Below, one piece after another: positions 24,069-36,226 of a stretch of DNA of 64,000 bases. How positions within the stretch are numbered: position 1 is the first letter of the stretch; every line of letters begins with the position of its first letter. The position numbers were made by a program, and so were the translations under genes. Source of the DNA: Channallabes apus (lineage: Eukaryota > Chordata > Actinopteri > Siluriformes > Clariidae); the NCBI GenBank assembly GCA_030522415.1, contig CM060118.1, positions 15,256,651 through 15,320,650 of the forward strand, given 5' to 3'. The notes below the pieces were generated by a model that worked only from the letters and a program-made list of their open reading frames with translations, made no database searches and was not told the origin of the DNA.

Positions 24069-25986
24069 CTTCAGACACATTGTGCGTGTATCAGCAGCAA
24101 AGACTGCATTTTTAGGATTCTGGTAAGATGCCCTGTGTAACGTACCTTCTGGACATCAAAAGAACACATCAATAAAATGTAAGTCATAAAGAAACCCGTA
24201 GATGGTCAGACGATAGGAAATACACCTGCAGTTTCTGGTTAAACAAAAGGGTACCGGCGGACACAAGCTGTTTGTCTGAATATTCGTCTGAACACGGTCT
24301 GTAGGAAGTGTTATAAGTGTAACAATGTAAGGAATGTGGAAGAGCAATGAGGGGATTGGGTTTTATTTTGAGCATAGAAAAGTTCACATCATATTACAAA
24401 ACCTTACATTAATATCCAACTCTAAATAAATTGTGAAATGATGTGAAATGTCGGTAATAAATGAAACACTGAAATCTCTGTGGTGTAAGTGGATGATTTT
24501 AAAGCTTTATTGTATTAAAAAATAATAAAGACTAAAAGTATGAAATGCCAAGCAACAGACAAACAAGCAACAGACAAATGAGCAGCAGACATGGACAAAA
24601 AATAATAATAAATGATCACACAGACACCAAAACACACACACAGACACAAACACACACAAAGCAGCAGCCACAACTTAACTGCTCAATAATCTCACTTGTT
24701 TTCTATTTGTTGCGACTTCACAGTGTCGCACTATTTGTCAGGTCTACCTAACTGGAACTGACAATTTTCACCAGCCATTTTTCCATTTCATTTCTTCAGC
24801 TTGGGGAAAAAAAATAAAAAAAGATGAATTTTTGGTTGAGGCATGTCAGGAAAAGAGATATTTGACAGCGCAACATAAAACCAAATGACAAACGAGACGC
24901 ATTCCTCTAAAGCGGAGCAAGATTTCTCTTGCAGTAAACAGGAGGATACGATTCAAATACAGTACTAATCATTTTTTTCCACCAGAACCAAAAACAAAAA
25001 CGATAAAAAAATATATTATCTACTGTTGAGTTAAAAAAAAAAAAAAAAAAACTTTATATACCCCCTTAAGGACAAAATGACAACAATAAAAAAATAAACG
25101 AGGACCGAGTTTGAGCATCACGCTGCAGGTTATTACAATCAGGGGAGACAATTTAAATCATGTCTCATCCCAGATGATACCTAGATCACTTTGATTTGAT
25201 GCACTTAAGATCACTGGACTCTCTGGTCCACCAAACTGGTCCAAGAAAATGTTTGGGTTGTTGGTTTAGTAGATTTCACGGATATCATTTCACATACTGT
25301 TTTACAGAGCTGGCAATCACTAGACTGTCGATTCTATTCCTGTTCTTTTTCAGTCAAACTTGGCCGCGTTAGAAGCCACACGTGCCCACATGCTTACAGA
25401 AACTCGACCCGTGCGCTCACTGTGAAGTTGAGTTTTGAGACGTTGAAGGCATCAGAGGAGTTAAAACATCAGTGTTTCTTTATAATGTAACAATTTATAC
25501 ATTTTCATCATGTGTGGCATTTCCAAAGTTTGTTTAGAAGTAATAATTAATTATTAATGAATAAATAGTAATTAGTGCTCCCATATTAATTACGGTTCTA
25601 CAGCCAATCAGGGACGGTCTATGAGCTCACACAAGCAGAAGGAGCGGCTAGCGCTGTCCTCCGAGTGTGTTTCTGTTTACTCAAAGGAGCTTTGTATTCT
25701 CTTAGACCTGTGTGTAATATTCACATTACTATTAAAGGAGTCGGCCACATTTCAGTCTTTAACTTCTTTATGTCTGCAGGCAAACTGTACAGTACTTCAA
25801 GTGATGCTATTTTATGTCGCTCAATCAAAAAAAACTTAGGGAATGCAAACTTTCGCACTCAACCACATAATACAGTGCCATATATTCTGTACCAGCATTA
25901 CTCAGCCTCACAAACTCTACAGAGGCCAAATGAAAGCATGACGTTCAATAGATTTGTATCTCAACACTTGAATCCACACACAGAGC

Positions 25987-26013
25987 TGAGAGAGAGAGAG
26001 AGAGAGAGAGAGA
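25987..26013. repeat. (GA)n microsatellite
   Basis: About thirteen GA units. Confidence 0.9.
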
Positions 26014-26568
26014 CGCAGTCCCCTACTGAGCCTATTGGACATGTCCTCAAACTGCTCAGGGTCAAACGAGTGTCTTATCAGGCCAGACCAGTGATGACAG
26101 ACAGCAAAAAGCATCTTGCAGCCTCAAACCCCTGCCTGTGTGTCCCCACAGACAAATTCAATTAGAGCAGCAGAATTCAGGGGACTGCAGCTGCTTTAAT
26201 TGGATAACAAATGAAATGGCTGCTGGCTCTGATGCCAATCGGGCACGTTGCCCATTGTTCCTTTACTCCACAAGTGAAAGAAAATAAAGGCACCCTTTCG
26301 TGTGGGTTCTGTGGAGCGGCTAGCTTTTAATATCCATCTACGCCAGTCACATCGTCCGTGTTTTACAAACTGTGGACAAACAACGACACTGTGCTGAAGA
26401 TGTGCACAATAATGGTGAGAGAACACTACAAAAAAAATGTTGCAGCAGATTATATTATTGCTATATTGCTTCTGCTTTGACAGCTGACTGAGGGATAATG
26501 CTGTGACTATTAGAGCGACCTGAACAGACTACATTGCAAAAAATACCTTTTAAAAAAAACTTGAGGGC

Positions 26569-26570
<2 letters not shown>

Positions 26571-26600
<30 letters not shown>
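26571..26600. repeat. Poly-A run
   Basis: Thirty A residues with no recognisable retroelement 5' to them. Confidence 0.9.
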
Positions 26601-26601
<1 letters not shown>

Positions 26602-27579
26602 CCACCACCACATCCCTAAAATAAGAATCCATGAACAGGAACAGCTAAAATAAAATGTCAGGCTATTTTTCAAATATGTGTAAAGAAATAAGAGCTATAA
26701 ACTCAAAGTGAGAGCAATGCCCCTGGATTATATCTATAAATGTATTGTGTTACTTAAAGGGGATCTTTCATGCAAACATCATTTTTCGACAGTCAGATGG
26801 GTCGCTAAAGTGCATGCACAAACAAAAAGGAGAAACAACGAGAAAAATCTCAGTTTTTGGTTAATTTTTATATTAGCCAGAGATTAAACAGGACAATAAA
26901 ATTTCCTACCAATTTTAACCTCATAGGAAGATACGCTTTTTCCTGGTTTGTTGCTCAGCTCTGCTATGACTCAGGAGTAGCAGTAGAAGAAACAAAGAGA
27001 CTGAGGTATGGAAAATGCAATATCTAAGACATGTTTTACCTGGAGCATTCTCACACACACTTTGGGGGAGCGCCGAGACCTACAGTACTATACCTGTATC
27101 ATGTGTCATCCTTCATTTCTTAATAGGACAATGTGTAACTTAAATAAAAAACATTCCTCTGAAACTATTCGGGTACCGGGAACCTGCCAAAAAATCTCCT
27201 CAAGGAAGCCTGGAGAAATATTTCTCAAGACGACATTAAAAATACAAGAAAGTCTGACTCTTTAAAAGCTAAATGTGAAGAAATGAGGGGTGGTTCACGA
27301 CTTTTACAAAAAGCATGCATGTTCCCTAAATAGCTACTGTCACTATATTATTGTCACAAATGAAGATATGACATGTAAAATGTAGCTATGAGAATGAGTA
27401 GATTATTAAACAAAAATCTTTTTCTCATGTAAAAACAAGCAGAGCTATGAAAATTGGCCACCACTGGAAAAAAATAAATAAAATAAAAATAAATAAATAA
27501 AATAAAAAACAAGGTTGACATTTTGGAATGCAGTTGATGTCATTTACTTTAAAAGCCTCCCTTCACATACTTCAGCTCA

Positions 27580-27598
27580 GGGGGGGGGGGGGGGGGGG
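27580..27598. repeat. Poly-G run
   Basis: Nineteen G residues, 117 bases from the PRIM2 exon at 27715. Long G runs are unusual in this AT-rich sequence and are prone to length error. Confidence 0.85.
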
Positions 27599-27714
27599 AG
27601 CTGTCTGAGAAGGGATCAAGCTCGTTGAATTGCAACAGCAGTGACGGCACAATGATGATAAATAGCAGAGGTGTAAATCAGAGGAGCTGAAAAATGTCTG
27701 ATGATCCCAATTAC

Positions 27715-27782
27715 CTGAGGTGGTTGAGCAGAGGCTGGAGTCTCTCGTCAGATTGCACGGCTGGTAAAGAGCGTGCTGTCAG
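27715..27782 (-). CDS. prim2: PRIM2 internal exon (human residues ~232-254)
   Basis: A 68-base exon: 22 codons plus two bases of a Ser codon completed in the next exon. The acceptor is TTTGCAG (AG at 27784-27783) and the donor GTAATT starts at 27714. The peptide [20 protein letters not shown] then HL is identical to my memory of human residues 232-253. The exon closes the N-terminal domain. A Tc1 copy lies about 0.8 kb and a tRNA-Gly SINE about 0.6 kb on the upstream (higher-coordinate) side, both outside the splice signals. Confidence 0.96.
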
Positions 27783-28354
27783 CTGCAAACACACAAAACA
27801 GTTTGAAAGGGTCAAACGTAAAGGCCATCTTTATGACCAAATGTTTTTCTGCTGCCAAAAGAAAACAGACTTCAGTTCTGAAAATACCTACACACCTTTA
27901 GTATTTATTTAATCTTTATTAAATCACATACACCTTGATAAAAAATTTGTTTTATCAATTTGACAATTTCCTCAAGTTTAAATTAACTAAATACTGAAAC
28001 TGATTGTTGCCTGCATGTGTTTAAGCTACAGAGTGGGAAAACATGGATGCTTTAATGTCCATCTTTCTTTTCTTAGGGTCGCAGCAAGTTAACATTACAC
28101 TGAACAGTCAGTGTAATAAATTTAACAAACAAAGGTTTATTAAACTAGCGCATGATGTTCGACATGGTTAAAAATAAGCAGTGGCACTTTAGTTGACTGT
28201 TGATGCTGCAGTAATTTAACATTACTTGATGAACTTGGGGGCTGAGGAGACTCTCTCAGGTTGGGATTCTAAGTTACAGTAAGGGAGTTTTTCTTTGTTT
28301 CTTCCAAGTTGAAGGTCAAAAGCTGAGAGTTACAACATTTATCAATATGTTGTT

Positions 28355-28534
28355 GGTCTTTCGGCAGCTCCCGGAAAGGGGTCGCCACAGCGGACCATCT
28401 GATCCGCACACAAGCTTAGCACAACCCTCCTATTTTATCCAGGCTTGGAACCGGCACTGCATCCAGTGGCTGGGGAAATTTAACCCAGGGCTTCCGCATG
28501 GCAGGCGAGAAACCTACCACTGAGCCACCAATGC
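28355..28534 (-). mobile_element. tRNA-Gly-derived SINE
   Basis: On the minus strand from 28534 the sequence begins GCATTGGTGGCTCAGTGGTA, continues TCTCGCCTGCCATGCG and GGGTTAAATTTCCC. This is the layout of tRNA-Gly(GCC): A box TGGCTCAGTGG, anticodon loop with GCC, and a damaged B box. The 3' body carries CGCTGTGGCGACCCC and GGGAGCTGCCGAAAGAC, a sequence often found at the tail of fish SINEs and their partner LINEs. It lies in the large PRIM2 intron just next to a Tc1 copy. Confidence 0.75.
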
Positions 28535-28608
28535 CCCCTATGATGTCATCCTTGATAATAATAATTAAAAAAAAAAATCCAATCAAGCTTCTTTTTTTTT
28601 TCCATATA

Positions 28609-30229
28609 CAGTGGTGTGAAAAACTATTTGCCCCCTTCCTGATTTCTTATTCTTTTGCATGTTTGTCACACTTAAATGTTTCTGCTCATCAAAAACCGTT
28701 AACTATTAGTAAAAGATAACATAATTGAACACAAAATGCAGTTTTTAAATGAAGGTTTACGTTATTAAAGGAGAAAAATAACTCCAAATCTACATGGCCC
28801 TGTGTGAAAACGTGATTGCCCCCCTTGTTAAAAAAATAACTTAACTGTGGTTTATCACACCTGAGTTCAATTTCTGTAGTCACCCCCAGGCCTGATTACT
28901 GCCACACCTGTTTCAATCAAGAAATCACTTAAATAGGAGCTACCTGACACAGAGAAGTAGACCAAAAGCACCTCAAAAGCTAGACATCATGCCAAGATCC
29001 AAAGAAATTCAGGAACAAATGAGAACAAAAGTAATTGAGATCTATCAGTCTGGTAAAGGTTATAAAGCCATTTCTAAAGCTTTGGGACTCCAGCGAACCA
29101 CAGTGAGAGCCATTATCCACAAATGGCAAAAACATGGAACAGTGGTGAACCTTCCCAGGAGTGGCCGGCCGACCAAAATTACCCCAAGAGCGCAGAGACG
29201 ACTCATCCGAGAGGCCACAAAAGACCCCAGGACAACATCTAAAGAACTGCAGGCCTCACTTGCCTCAATTAAGGTCAGTGTTCACGACTCCACCATAAGA
29301 AAGAGACTGGGCAAAAACGGCCTGCATGGCAGATTTCCAAGGCGCAAACCACTTTTAAGCAAAAAGAACATTAAGGCTCGTCTCAATTTTGCTAAAAAAA
29401 CATCTCAATGATTGCCAAGACTTTTGGGAAAATACCTTGTGGACCGACGAGACAAAAGTTGAACTTTTTGGAAGGTGCGTGTCCCGTTACATCTGGCGTA
29501 AAAGTAACACAGCATTTCAGAAAAAGAACATCATACCAACAGTAAAATATGGTGGTGGTAGTGTGATGATCTGGGGTTGTTTTGCTGCTTCAGGACCTGG
29601 AAGGCTTGCTGTGATAGATGGAACCATGAATTCTACTGTCTACCAAAAAATCCTGAAGGAGAATATCCGGCCATCTGTTTGTCAACTCAAGCTGAAGCGA
29701 TCTTGGGTGCTGCAGCAGGACAATGACCCAAAACACACCAGCAAATCCACCTCTGAATGGCTGAAGAAAAACAAAATGAAGACTTTGGAGTGGCCTAGTC
29801 AAAGTCCTGACCTGAATCCTATTGAGATGTTGTGGCATGACCTTAAAAAGGCGGTTCATGCTAGAAAACCCTCAAATAAAGCTGAATTACAACAATTCTG
29901 CAAAGATGAGTGGGCCAAAATTCCTCCAGAGCGCTGTAAAAGACTCGTTGCAAGTTATCGCAAACGCTTGATTGCAGTTATTGCTGCTAAGGGTGGCCCA
30001 ACCAGTTATTAGGTTCAGGGGGCAATTACTTTTTCACACAGGGCCATGTTGGTTTGGATTTTTTTCTCCCTAAATAATAAAACCCCTCATTTAAAAACTG
30101 CATTTTGTATTTACTTGTGTTATCTTTGACTAATAGTTAAATGTGTTTGATGATCAGAAACATTTTGTGTGACAAACATGCAAAAGAATAAGAAATCAGG
30201 AAGGGGGCAAATAGTTTTTCACACCACTG
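28609..30229 (+). mobile_element. Tc1-like transposon, nearly intact
   Basis: Terminal repeats of roughly 210 bases begin CAGTGGTGTGAAAAACTATT at each end and are flanked by TA (28607-28608 and 30230-30231). The element is 1621 bases, the full length for Tc1. The outer 60 bases of the two arms are identical by eye. It carries one transposase gene in the plus direction (28989-30012) damaged by a single extra A. The good preservation points to a fairly recent insertion into the PRIM2 intron, in antisense to PRIM2. Confidence 0.96.
28989..30012 (+). pseudogene. Tc1 transposase, single frameshift
   Basis: The start is ATGCCAAGATCC at 28989, after a purine-rich leader. The first 140 codons contain the paired-like helix-turn-helix pair (KAISKALGLQRTTVRAII and later STIRKRLGKNGLHG) and the GRPTK hinge. 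The frame then breaks at a run of seven A (29394-29400), where six would keep NFAKKHL in frame. The second part runs on without stops to TAG after GGPTSY (30012). Catalytic residues are all present: Asp in WTDETK, Asp in QQDNDPKHTS and Glu in DLNPIEMLW, with 34 residues between the last two (DD34E). Total length is about 340 residues, as in the family. Confidence 0.93.
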
Positions 30230-31398
30230 TATAATTATCTAATTTGTCTTGCACCTATTTTTCTTACACTGAAATGCTGTGCAACTTCTGTTGTTTGCTT
30301 AAATGTCAGATCTCATACAAAGAAATAACTTATTTTCATAAGTCTGATTAAACTGCATAAACCACACAGCTCTACAACCATTAATATTACTATAGCATGA
30401 GAAATCAGCACTATACTGCTGCATTGTTATATTCAACCTTGCAAGTGACAAAAAAAAAGCCCAACTAGCATTAAGAATGTATAATTTCTATAGGTGACCA
30501 TTTTTGGCAGATGCTCCACATAATCAAAGAATAATAGATTTCTAAAATTATGTTAAACTATGAAAACACAGTGTTAGAGTGAAGATCTCTGTAAAGAAAC
30601 AACTAATATTTATGTAAGGAGTTTTCTGTCAGGGGATAATTCTCAGCACAGGGGATCTCGGTCTTCAATTTCTACTTAAAAACAAGCTGCAGGATTTTTT
30701 TTGCCTTGCTACATTTAAAAGAGGAAAACAGAGGCCAGTAAGAGAACAACTGCTTTTAACTATAAAAAGCTATAATAGCTATAATAACTACCTTTCCCTG
30801 ATGGTTCACAACATTAAATAACCTATAAATGGACAAAAGTACATATGATTTTTAAATTGTGTGTAAGCAGTGCAAGATGGGAAAAACTATATATAAATAA
30901 ATAAATAAATAAATAGATAAATAAATACCCTTTGCTATAAACCGCTAAAGGTTCAATCAACTTCACTGCCGCTGTTTATTATTTTTCCCTATAACAGCAG
31001 GTCGCATCGTTTCATTCACGTCGCATCAAAAAAAAAAAAAAAAACTACATAAACTGTCACATATGTGAAACTAGTAGCTCACTACATCCTCAGCTCATAA
31101 ATATGATAACATTCATAAAGTCTGCAGTGCGTCTGTTAACCAGAGCAAGACGAAGTCAGTGATGAAGAGACGTGTTGGACGAACATGATCAAACTACTAA
31201 GGAAGCAGCAGATTGTAGTGTAGGCGGCAACATTTCCACTCCAACAAATATGGGCTCCCAAGATCATGAAAAACAGTTTATCCAAATAAATTGGCTTCTA
31301 TTTCCATACACAGGTTAAACTAGACAAGAAGTGTAGAAACAAATTCTGCATATACATAAGAGCTAGAGCTGCACAAATAATCACAGAAATAAAAAAAA

Positions 31399-32781
31399 GT
31401 TTGGACACACCTTCACTCATTCAATGAGTTTTCTTTATTTTCATGAACATTTACATTGTTAGATTCTCACTGAAGGCATCAAAACTAGGAATGAACACAT
31501 GTGGAGTTATGTACTGTACTTAACAGAAAAAGGTGAAATTACTGAAAACATGTTTTATATCCTAGTTTCTTCAAAATAGCCACCCTTTACTCTGATTACT
31601 GCTTTGCACGCTCTTGGCATTCTCTCGATGAGCTTCAAGAGGTAGTCACCGGAAATGGTTTTCACTTCAGTTGTGCCTTATCAGGGTTAATTAGTGGAAT
31701 TTCTTGCTTTATCAATGGGGTTGGGGGACCATCAGTTGTGTTGTGCAGAAGTCAGGTTACTACACAGCCGACAGCCCTATTGGACAACTGTTAAAATTCA
31801 TATTATGGCAATAACCAATCAGCTAACTAAAGAAAAACAAGTGGCCATCATTACATTAAGAAATGAAGGTCAGTCAGTCCGGAAAATTGCAAAAACTTTG
31901 TGTCCCCAAGTGGAGTCGCAAAAACCATCAAGCGCTACAACGAAACTGGCACACATGAGGACCGACCCAGGAAAGGAAGACCAAGAGTAACCTCTGCTTC
32001 TGAAGACAAGTTCATCCGAGTTCATTTGGTCTGATGAGTCCATCAAATTTGAGATCTTTGGTTCCAACCGCCGTGTCTTTGTGAGACGCAGAAAAGGTGA
32101 ACGGATGGATTCCACATGCCTGGTTCCCATTGTGAAGCATGGAGGAAGAGGTGTGATGGTGTGGGGGTGTTTTGCTGGTGACACTGTTGGGGATTTATTC
32201 AAAATTGAAGGCACACTGAACCAGCATGGCTACCACAGCATCCTGCAGCGACATGCCATCCCATCTGGTTTGCGTTTAGTTGGACGATCATTTATTATTC
32301 AACAGGACAATGACCCCAAACACACCTCCAGGCTGTGTAAGGGCTATTTGACCAAGAAGGAGAGTGATGGAGTGCTGCAGCAGTTGACCTGGCCTCCACA
32401 GTCACTGGACCTGAACCCAATCGAGATGGTTTGGGGTGAGCTGGACCGGAGAGTGAAGGTAAAGGGGCGAACAAGTGCTAAACACCTCTGGGAACTCCTT
32501 CAACACTGTTGGAAACCATTTCAGTTGAATACCTCTTGAAGCTCATCGAGAGAATGCCAAGAGTGTGTAAAGCAGTAATGAGAGCAAAGGGTGGCTATTT
32601 TGAAGAAACTAGAATATAAAACATGTTTTCAGTTATTTCCCCTTTTTTGTTAAGTACAGTACATAACTCCACATATGTTCATTCATAGTTTTGATGCCTT
32701 CAGTGAGAATCTACCAATGTAAATGGTATGAAAAAGAAAACATTGAATGAGAAGGTGTGTCCAAACTTTTGGCCTGTACTG
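31399..32781 (+). mobile_element. Tc1-type transposon of the DD38E kind, internally deleted
   Basis: The right end is AATGAGAAGGTGTGTCCAAA then CTTTTGGCCTGTACTG at 32781, followed by TA. The left end begins only at GTTTGGACACACCTTCACTC (31399), so about the outer 13 bases with the TA are missing or replaced by an A run. The arms match over the next 150 bases or so (for example GCATCAAAACTA and AACATGTTTTATAT). Inside is a broken transposase (31805-32539). Copies of this repeat are common in teleosts. Confidence 0.88.
31805..32539 (+). pseudogene. DD38E Tc1-type transposase, deleted and frameshifted
   Basis: It starts MAITNQLTKEKQVAIITLRN and EGQSVRKIAKTL, then shifts frame near 31900. Codons for NETGTHEDRPRKGRPRVTS and EDKFIRV are readable in another frame. 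After FIRV (about 32020) a deletion of roughly 90 codons brings in LVWSDESIKFEIFGSNRRVF and, from 32081, the rest of the catalytic domain to LNTS. Catalytic residues seen are Asp in WSDES, Asp in QQDNDPKHTSR and Glu in DLNPIEMVW. I count 38 residues between the last two, as in the DD38E ('Intruder') group, not 34. The copy is dead. Confidence 0.85.
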
Positions 32782-34434
32782 TAATATATATAGGCAAACA
32801 GCCTCTCAATATGATTAGTTGTGCCATTATATGCTGTTCGCCTAGATAAACACAAGTAAAAAGTAAATGCTACATACTGCAGTTTAAATCACAATTAGTG
32901 TGAACATAAGGCTGCACGATTTGAGGAAAAATAATAGTGATTAAGAGCTCGGAGTCTCTTTGATCCAGACACCTTTACATGAGCGATAAGTGGTTGTTTA
33001 TTTTCCCCACCACACACTATATGGTGGCCAGCTAAATAAACATTAGATAAATGTAAAGATTACAGCATCAACCTAATATTTTATGAGCTTGTAAGAGATC
33101 AAGTGTATTATTTAAGATTAATGCACGGAGTTCACTCCGTTTGTGGTTTATTGGGTACAAACACACAAGGGTACTACGTTATTGTACAGTGCTAATGTTA
33201 TTTTCTTAATTTATATGTTCGTTCTCCTCTTCTACGAATGGCAATAATATAATGAACTTTGTCTTGCTAACAAACACCACTGAATGATTTAATTGAATAT
33301 GCAATTTAATCTATTTAATAAGAATTAAAAATTTATTTAGACAGTTACAATTGTTGGAAGCCTTATAACAACAATATAAAGTATACAAATACCAGTGTTT
33401 TGCAAGAGTATAACTTAGTATTGAACCAACTGCCAAGTACCACAAAATGTCACCTAGTGTGGAACAGATTATTGGCATGAAAAAAAGATAACTTTGGACA
33501 AGACATGACTTTTTTCAATACAGTTAACAATCAACACAAGTTACACTGCAGTTCAGTGTTCATTAAATAGTTTTAATATTTTTCTTCAAAACCTAAAATA
33601 TACCTACTTGAAATAAATCAGACCGTGAAAATTAGGGCCACTGAAGTGAAGTTAAAAAATAAAAAATCTACGCTTTTTTTGGCACACAAAAAAAAAAAAA
33701 AAAACAGTAGAAACAGTAATAGTTTGCTAGGTTTTATATTATGCTGCAATAATTCTGCAATAAGAATATTCCTACATTTGTTTGCGACTACTAAATATTT
33801 CAATATTCAAACCTTCAAGAAACCGTACATAATTTAAACATTAAAATTATTTTAGCAATGTTTCTAATAGCCCAAGGTCCCAATAAACAAACTGATAATG
33901 TGTTTAATCTGCTACTGAACATTATAGCTTAGTCTGGCTTTCACATGCTCAAAACACTTAGATTAGCTTACAGTTGGGCAAAATCATCTGGCACATCTTT
34001 GATAACACATCTATTTGATAATGAGGTGTTGAATCTCTCATGTAAATTTACACTGCAAACAAACACAGTACACTGTAGAGCATCGGTGATTTGCCCTCAT
34101 CCTCGCGTGTCTGACTGGCTGAGGATCGCTGCTTCCATGCAGAGTCAACTCTCTTCAGAGCAAATCCCTACCGCAGAAACAGATTCAAATTCTAAAAAGT
34201 ATGGTTCCCTCCAACTTACTGTTTTTGCACCATCGTAAAATTAAAAAATCCTAAGTCGAACCACTGTAAATCATAAACTTTTTTTTTTTTTTGGTACAGT
34301 TTTCTAAAGGAACAAACTCCTCTTTGTCTCATTAAACTGAAGATCAAATCTGTTTATAGCTTTTATATGGCAAGTGATAAAAGAAACTAACTTGGGTCAT
34401 GGAGGTTCCACAACATTAATCATAGCTATAACTA

Positions 34435-34436
<2 letters not shown>

Positions 34437-34512
<76 letters not shown>
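34437..34512. repeat. (GT)n microsatellite
   Basis: About 38 uninterrupted GT units. Confidence 0.97.
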
Positions 34513-34514
<2 letters not shown>

Positions 34515-34599
34515 GTAAATGCAATTTTAAAAATCAGTGCCACAAGAATGGTACAAAAATGTAAAAATTATTATAACATCTTGACCTGTAGAGTTTCAT

Positions 34600-34990
34600 T
34601 CCATAAAATAATGACCACTGACAGTTGAAGTGCATAACGTTGATTATTTCATTACAATAGGACCTGGAAATGGGTGGAGTATTAGGCAGCAAGGGAACAT
34701 GGGATGTTCCCTGTCTGCAGTGATCAGGATCTAAGGAAAGTGGGTCAAAGATGGAAAACTGGTAAAACAGCAAGATGGTCATGGCTGGCCGAGGCTCATC
34801 GATGCATGTGGGAAAATGAAGGCTGACCCGTGTCTTCCAATCAAACAGCTCAAATTTCCAATAGAAAGATGTCAGAACACACAGGGCATCACACTGGGCT
34901 GCGAAGCTGCAGATCGGTCAGAGTGCTCATGCTGACCCGCGTCTACCATCCAAAGCGTGTATAATAGGGTGTGCGACATGGCACTCAATA
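34600..34990 (+). mobile_element. Tc1-like relic
   Basis: Sequence from CATTACAATAGGACCTGG through GGTGGAGTATTAGGCAGCAAG matches the leader of a common fish Tc1 element. Broken codons then follow: a partial DNA-binding domain, GHGWPRLID-like words, SEHTGHHTGL and SVRVLMLTRVYHPKR. These match the KVSEHTVHRSLL ... RPVRVPMLTP ... KR order of the family's second helix-turn-helix. No catalytic part remains and no ends are visible. Confidence 0.6.
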
Positions 34991-35597
34991 TTAAGCAGGC
35001 GGTCATTCAGCAACATTCAGTTTAATATAGTTTGTATAAAAAAAATAAAAAAAATAATGTAAAAAATCAGGGGTAAAAAAGCTCAAGAAAACACTGAGTC
35101 ACAGTCATTCAGGCAAATGGGACCAGCGTACATTTTCATGCAAGGTCGGGCCAACCGAGATGCCATTAGGGGCAACATGCACACACACTCGGACTTTCAT
35201 AACGACTCACTAACAATCCAGAGGGACCAAGAATCATTACTTCACTGCTGCCATGTCGGTGATCCAGATAATTGGTAAGAAATTGGAGTCGGATAAAGAA
35301 AAGTACTGCTGAGAACGCAGGACTCCAGAGAGACAGATGAGGTAGAAAGAAAATTCTCCAAATTTAAAATGGCCTTCTGTATTTTATACTGTATAAAATC
35401 GATAGCTATACTAAACGGCCTGATCGCTTCCCCTACTGACGTCCAATTATGATAGCTGATTTATGAGGGAATAAATATAAAAAGCAGAATCGATAGCAGA
35501 AAGCATGTTTCCACACAGGCAAGTATGATTCTCAATCGAGGAGGGATAAAAATATATACCTTTAAAATCAAACTAATGCATTTTAATACCTAATAAA

Positions 35598-35599
<2 letters not shown>

Positions 35600-35648
<49 letters not shown>
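35600..35648. repeat. (CA)n microsatellite
   Basis: About 24 CA units. Confidence 0.96.
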
Positions 35649-35651
<3 letters not shown>

Positions 35652-36199
35652 GCACAAGATCTCACAAGTACCATTCAGAAGTCCTTGCCTACATGTTCAC
35701 TGTTTTAATGTGCACATGAACAGAATAACGATGAACACGCCCGGTTGTTCAGACATGCCATAGCTCTTATCCAGCTTGACTAGCAGATCTTTCTTTCCTT
35801 CAGACTATCTTGTCAGTGAACTTGATTTAGTTATTAGTTGTGTCATCATGCTCCTGCTGTGTTCTCAGCTTCCTCCACAAAGAGCTCTGCTTCTCTTTCA
35901 AGCTACTCACAGTTTTGATGTTATTCTTTTATTCCAGTCATCTTAACATTCATTTTCATCCAGTCAGTCATTTTTGTGTGCGCGCGTCTGTGTGTGTGTA
36001 TATAAACAGTCAGTGTGTTTGTGTGTACTTTTTATTGTACGTGTAAAGCTTTATGTTCGTTTTCAGCTGAAAGTGAAATTTTGGCACAGCACAGACTATC
36101 TAGACACTGCAGCATGCTCATACACACTACAATCAAAAGAGCAAAATCTTCAACGTAGCCAGTCGTGTAAAAGCATTAAGGATTAATATTTATATTTCT

Positions 36200-36226
36200 C
36201 ACACACACACACACACACACACACAC
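36200..36226. repeat. (CA)n microsatellite
   Basis: About thirteen CA units. Confidence 0.92.

Larger units (their letters stand above)
18901..27714 (-). other. PRIM2 intron (8.8 kb)
   Basis: Intron between the exons for residues ~232-254 and ~254-278. It holds a GAT/GGT-rich degenerate simple repeat (19110-19470), an internally deleted Tc1 copy, two mariner-type ends, the purine-rich tandem repeat (23270-23865), several (GA)n tracts, poly-A and poly-G runs. The spans 21.3-22.2, 24.1-25.6 and 26.7-27.5 kb show nothing I can name. Confidence 0.8.

Noticed and set aside
25665..26165. 166-codon plus-strand open frame
   Set aside because: Passes through a (GA)n tract as Arg-Glu repeats, and no family or splice context is visible.
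28459..28534. Functional tRNA-Gly gene on the minus strand
   Set aside because: The B box is damaged (GGGTTAAATTT) and the sequence continues into a SINE body.
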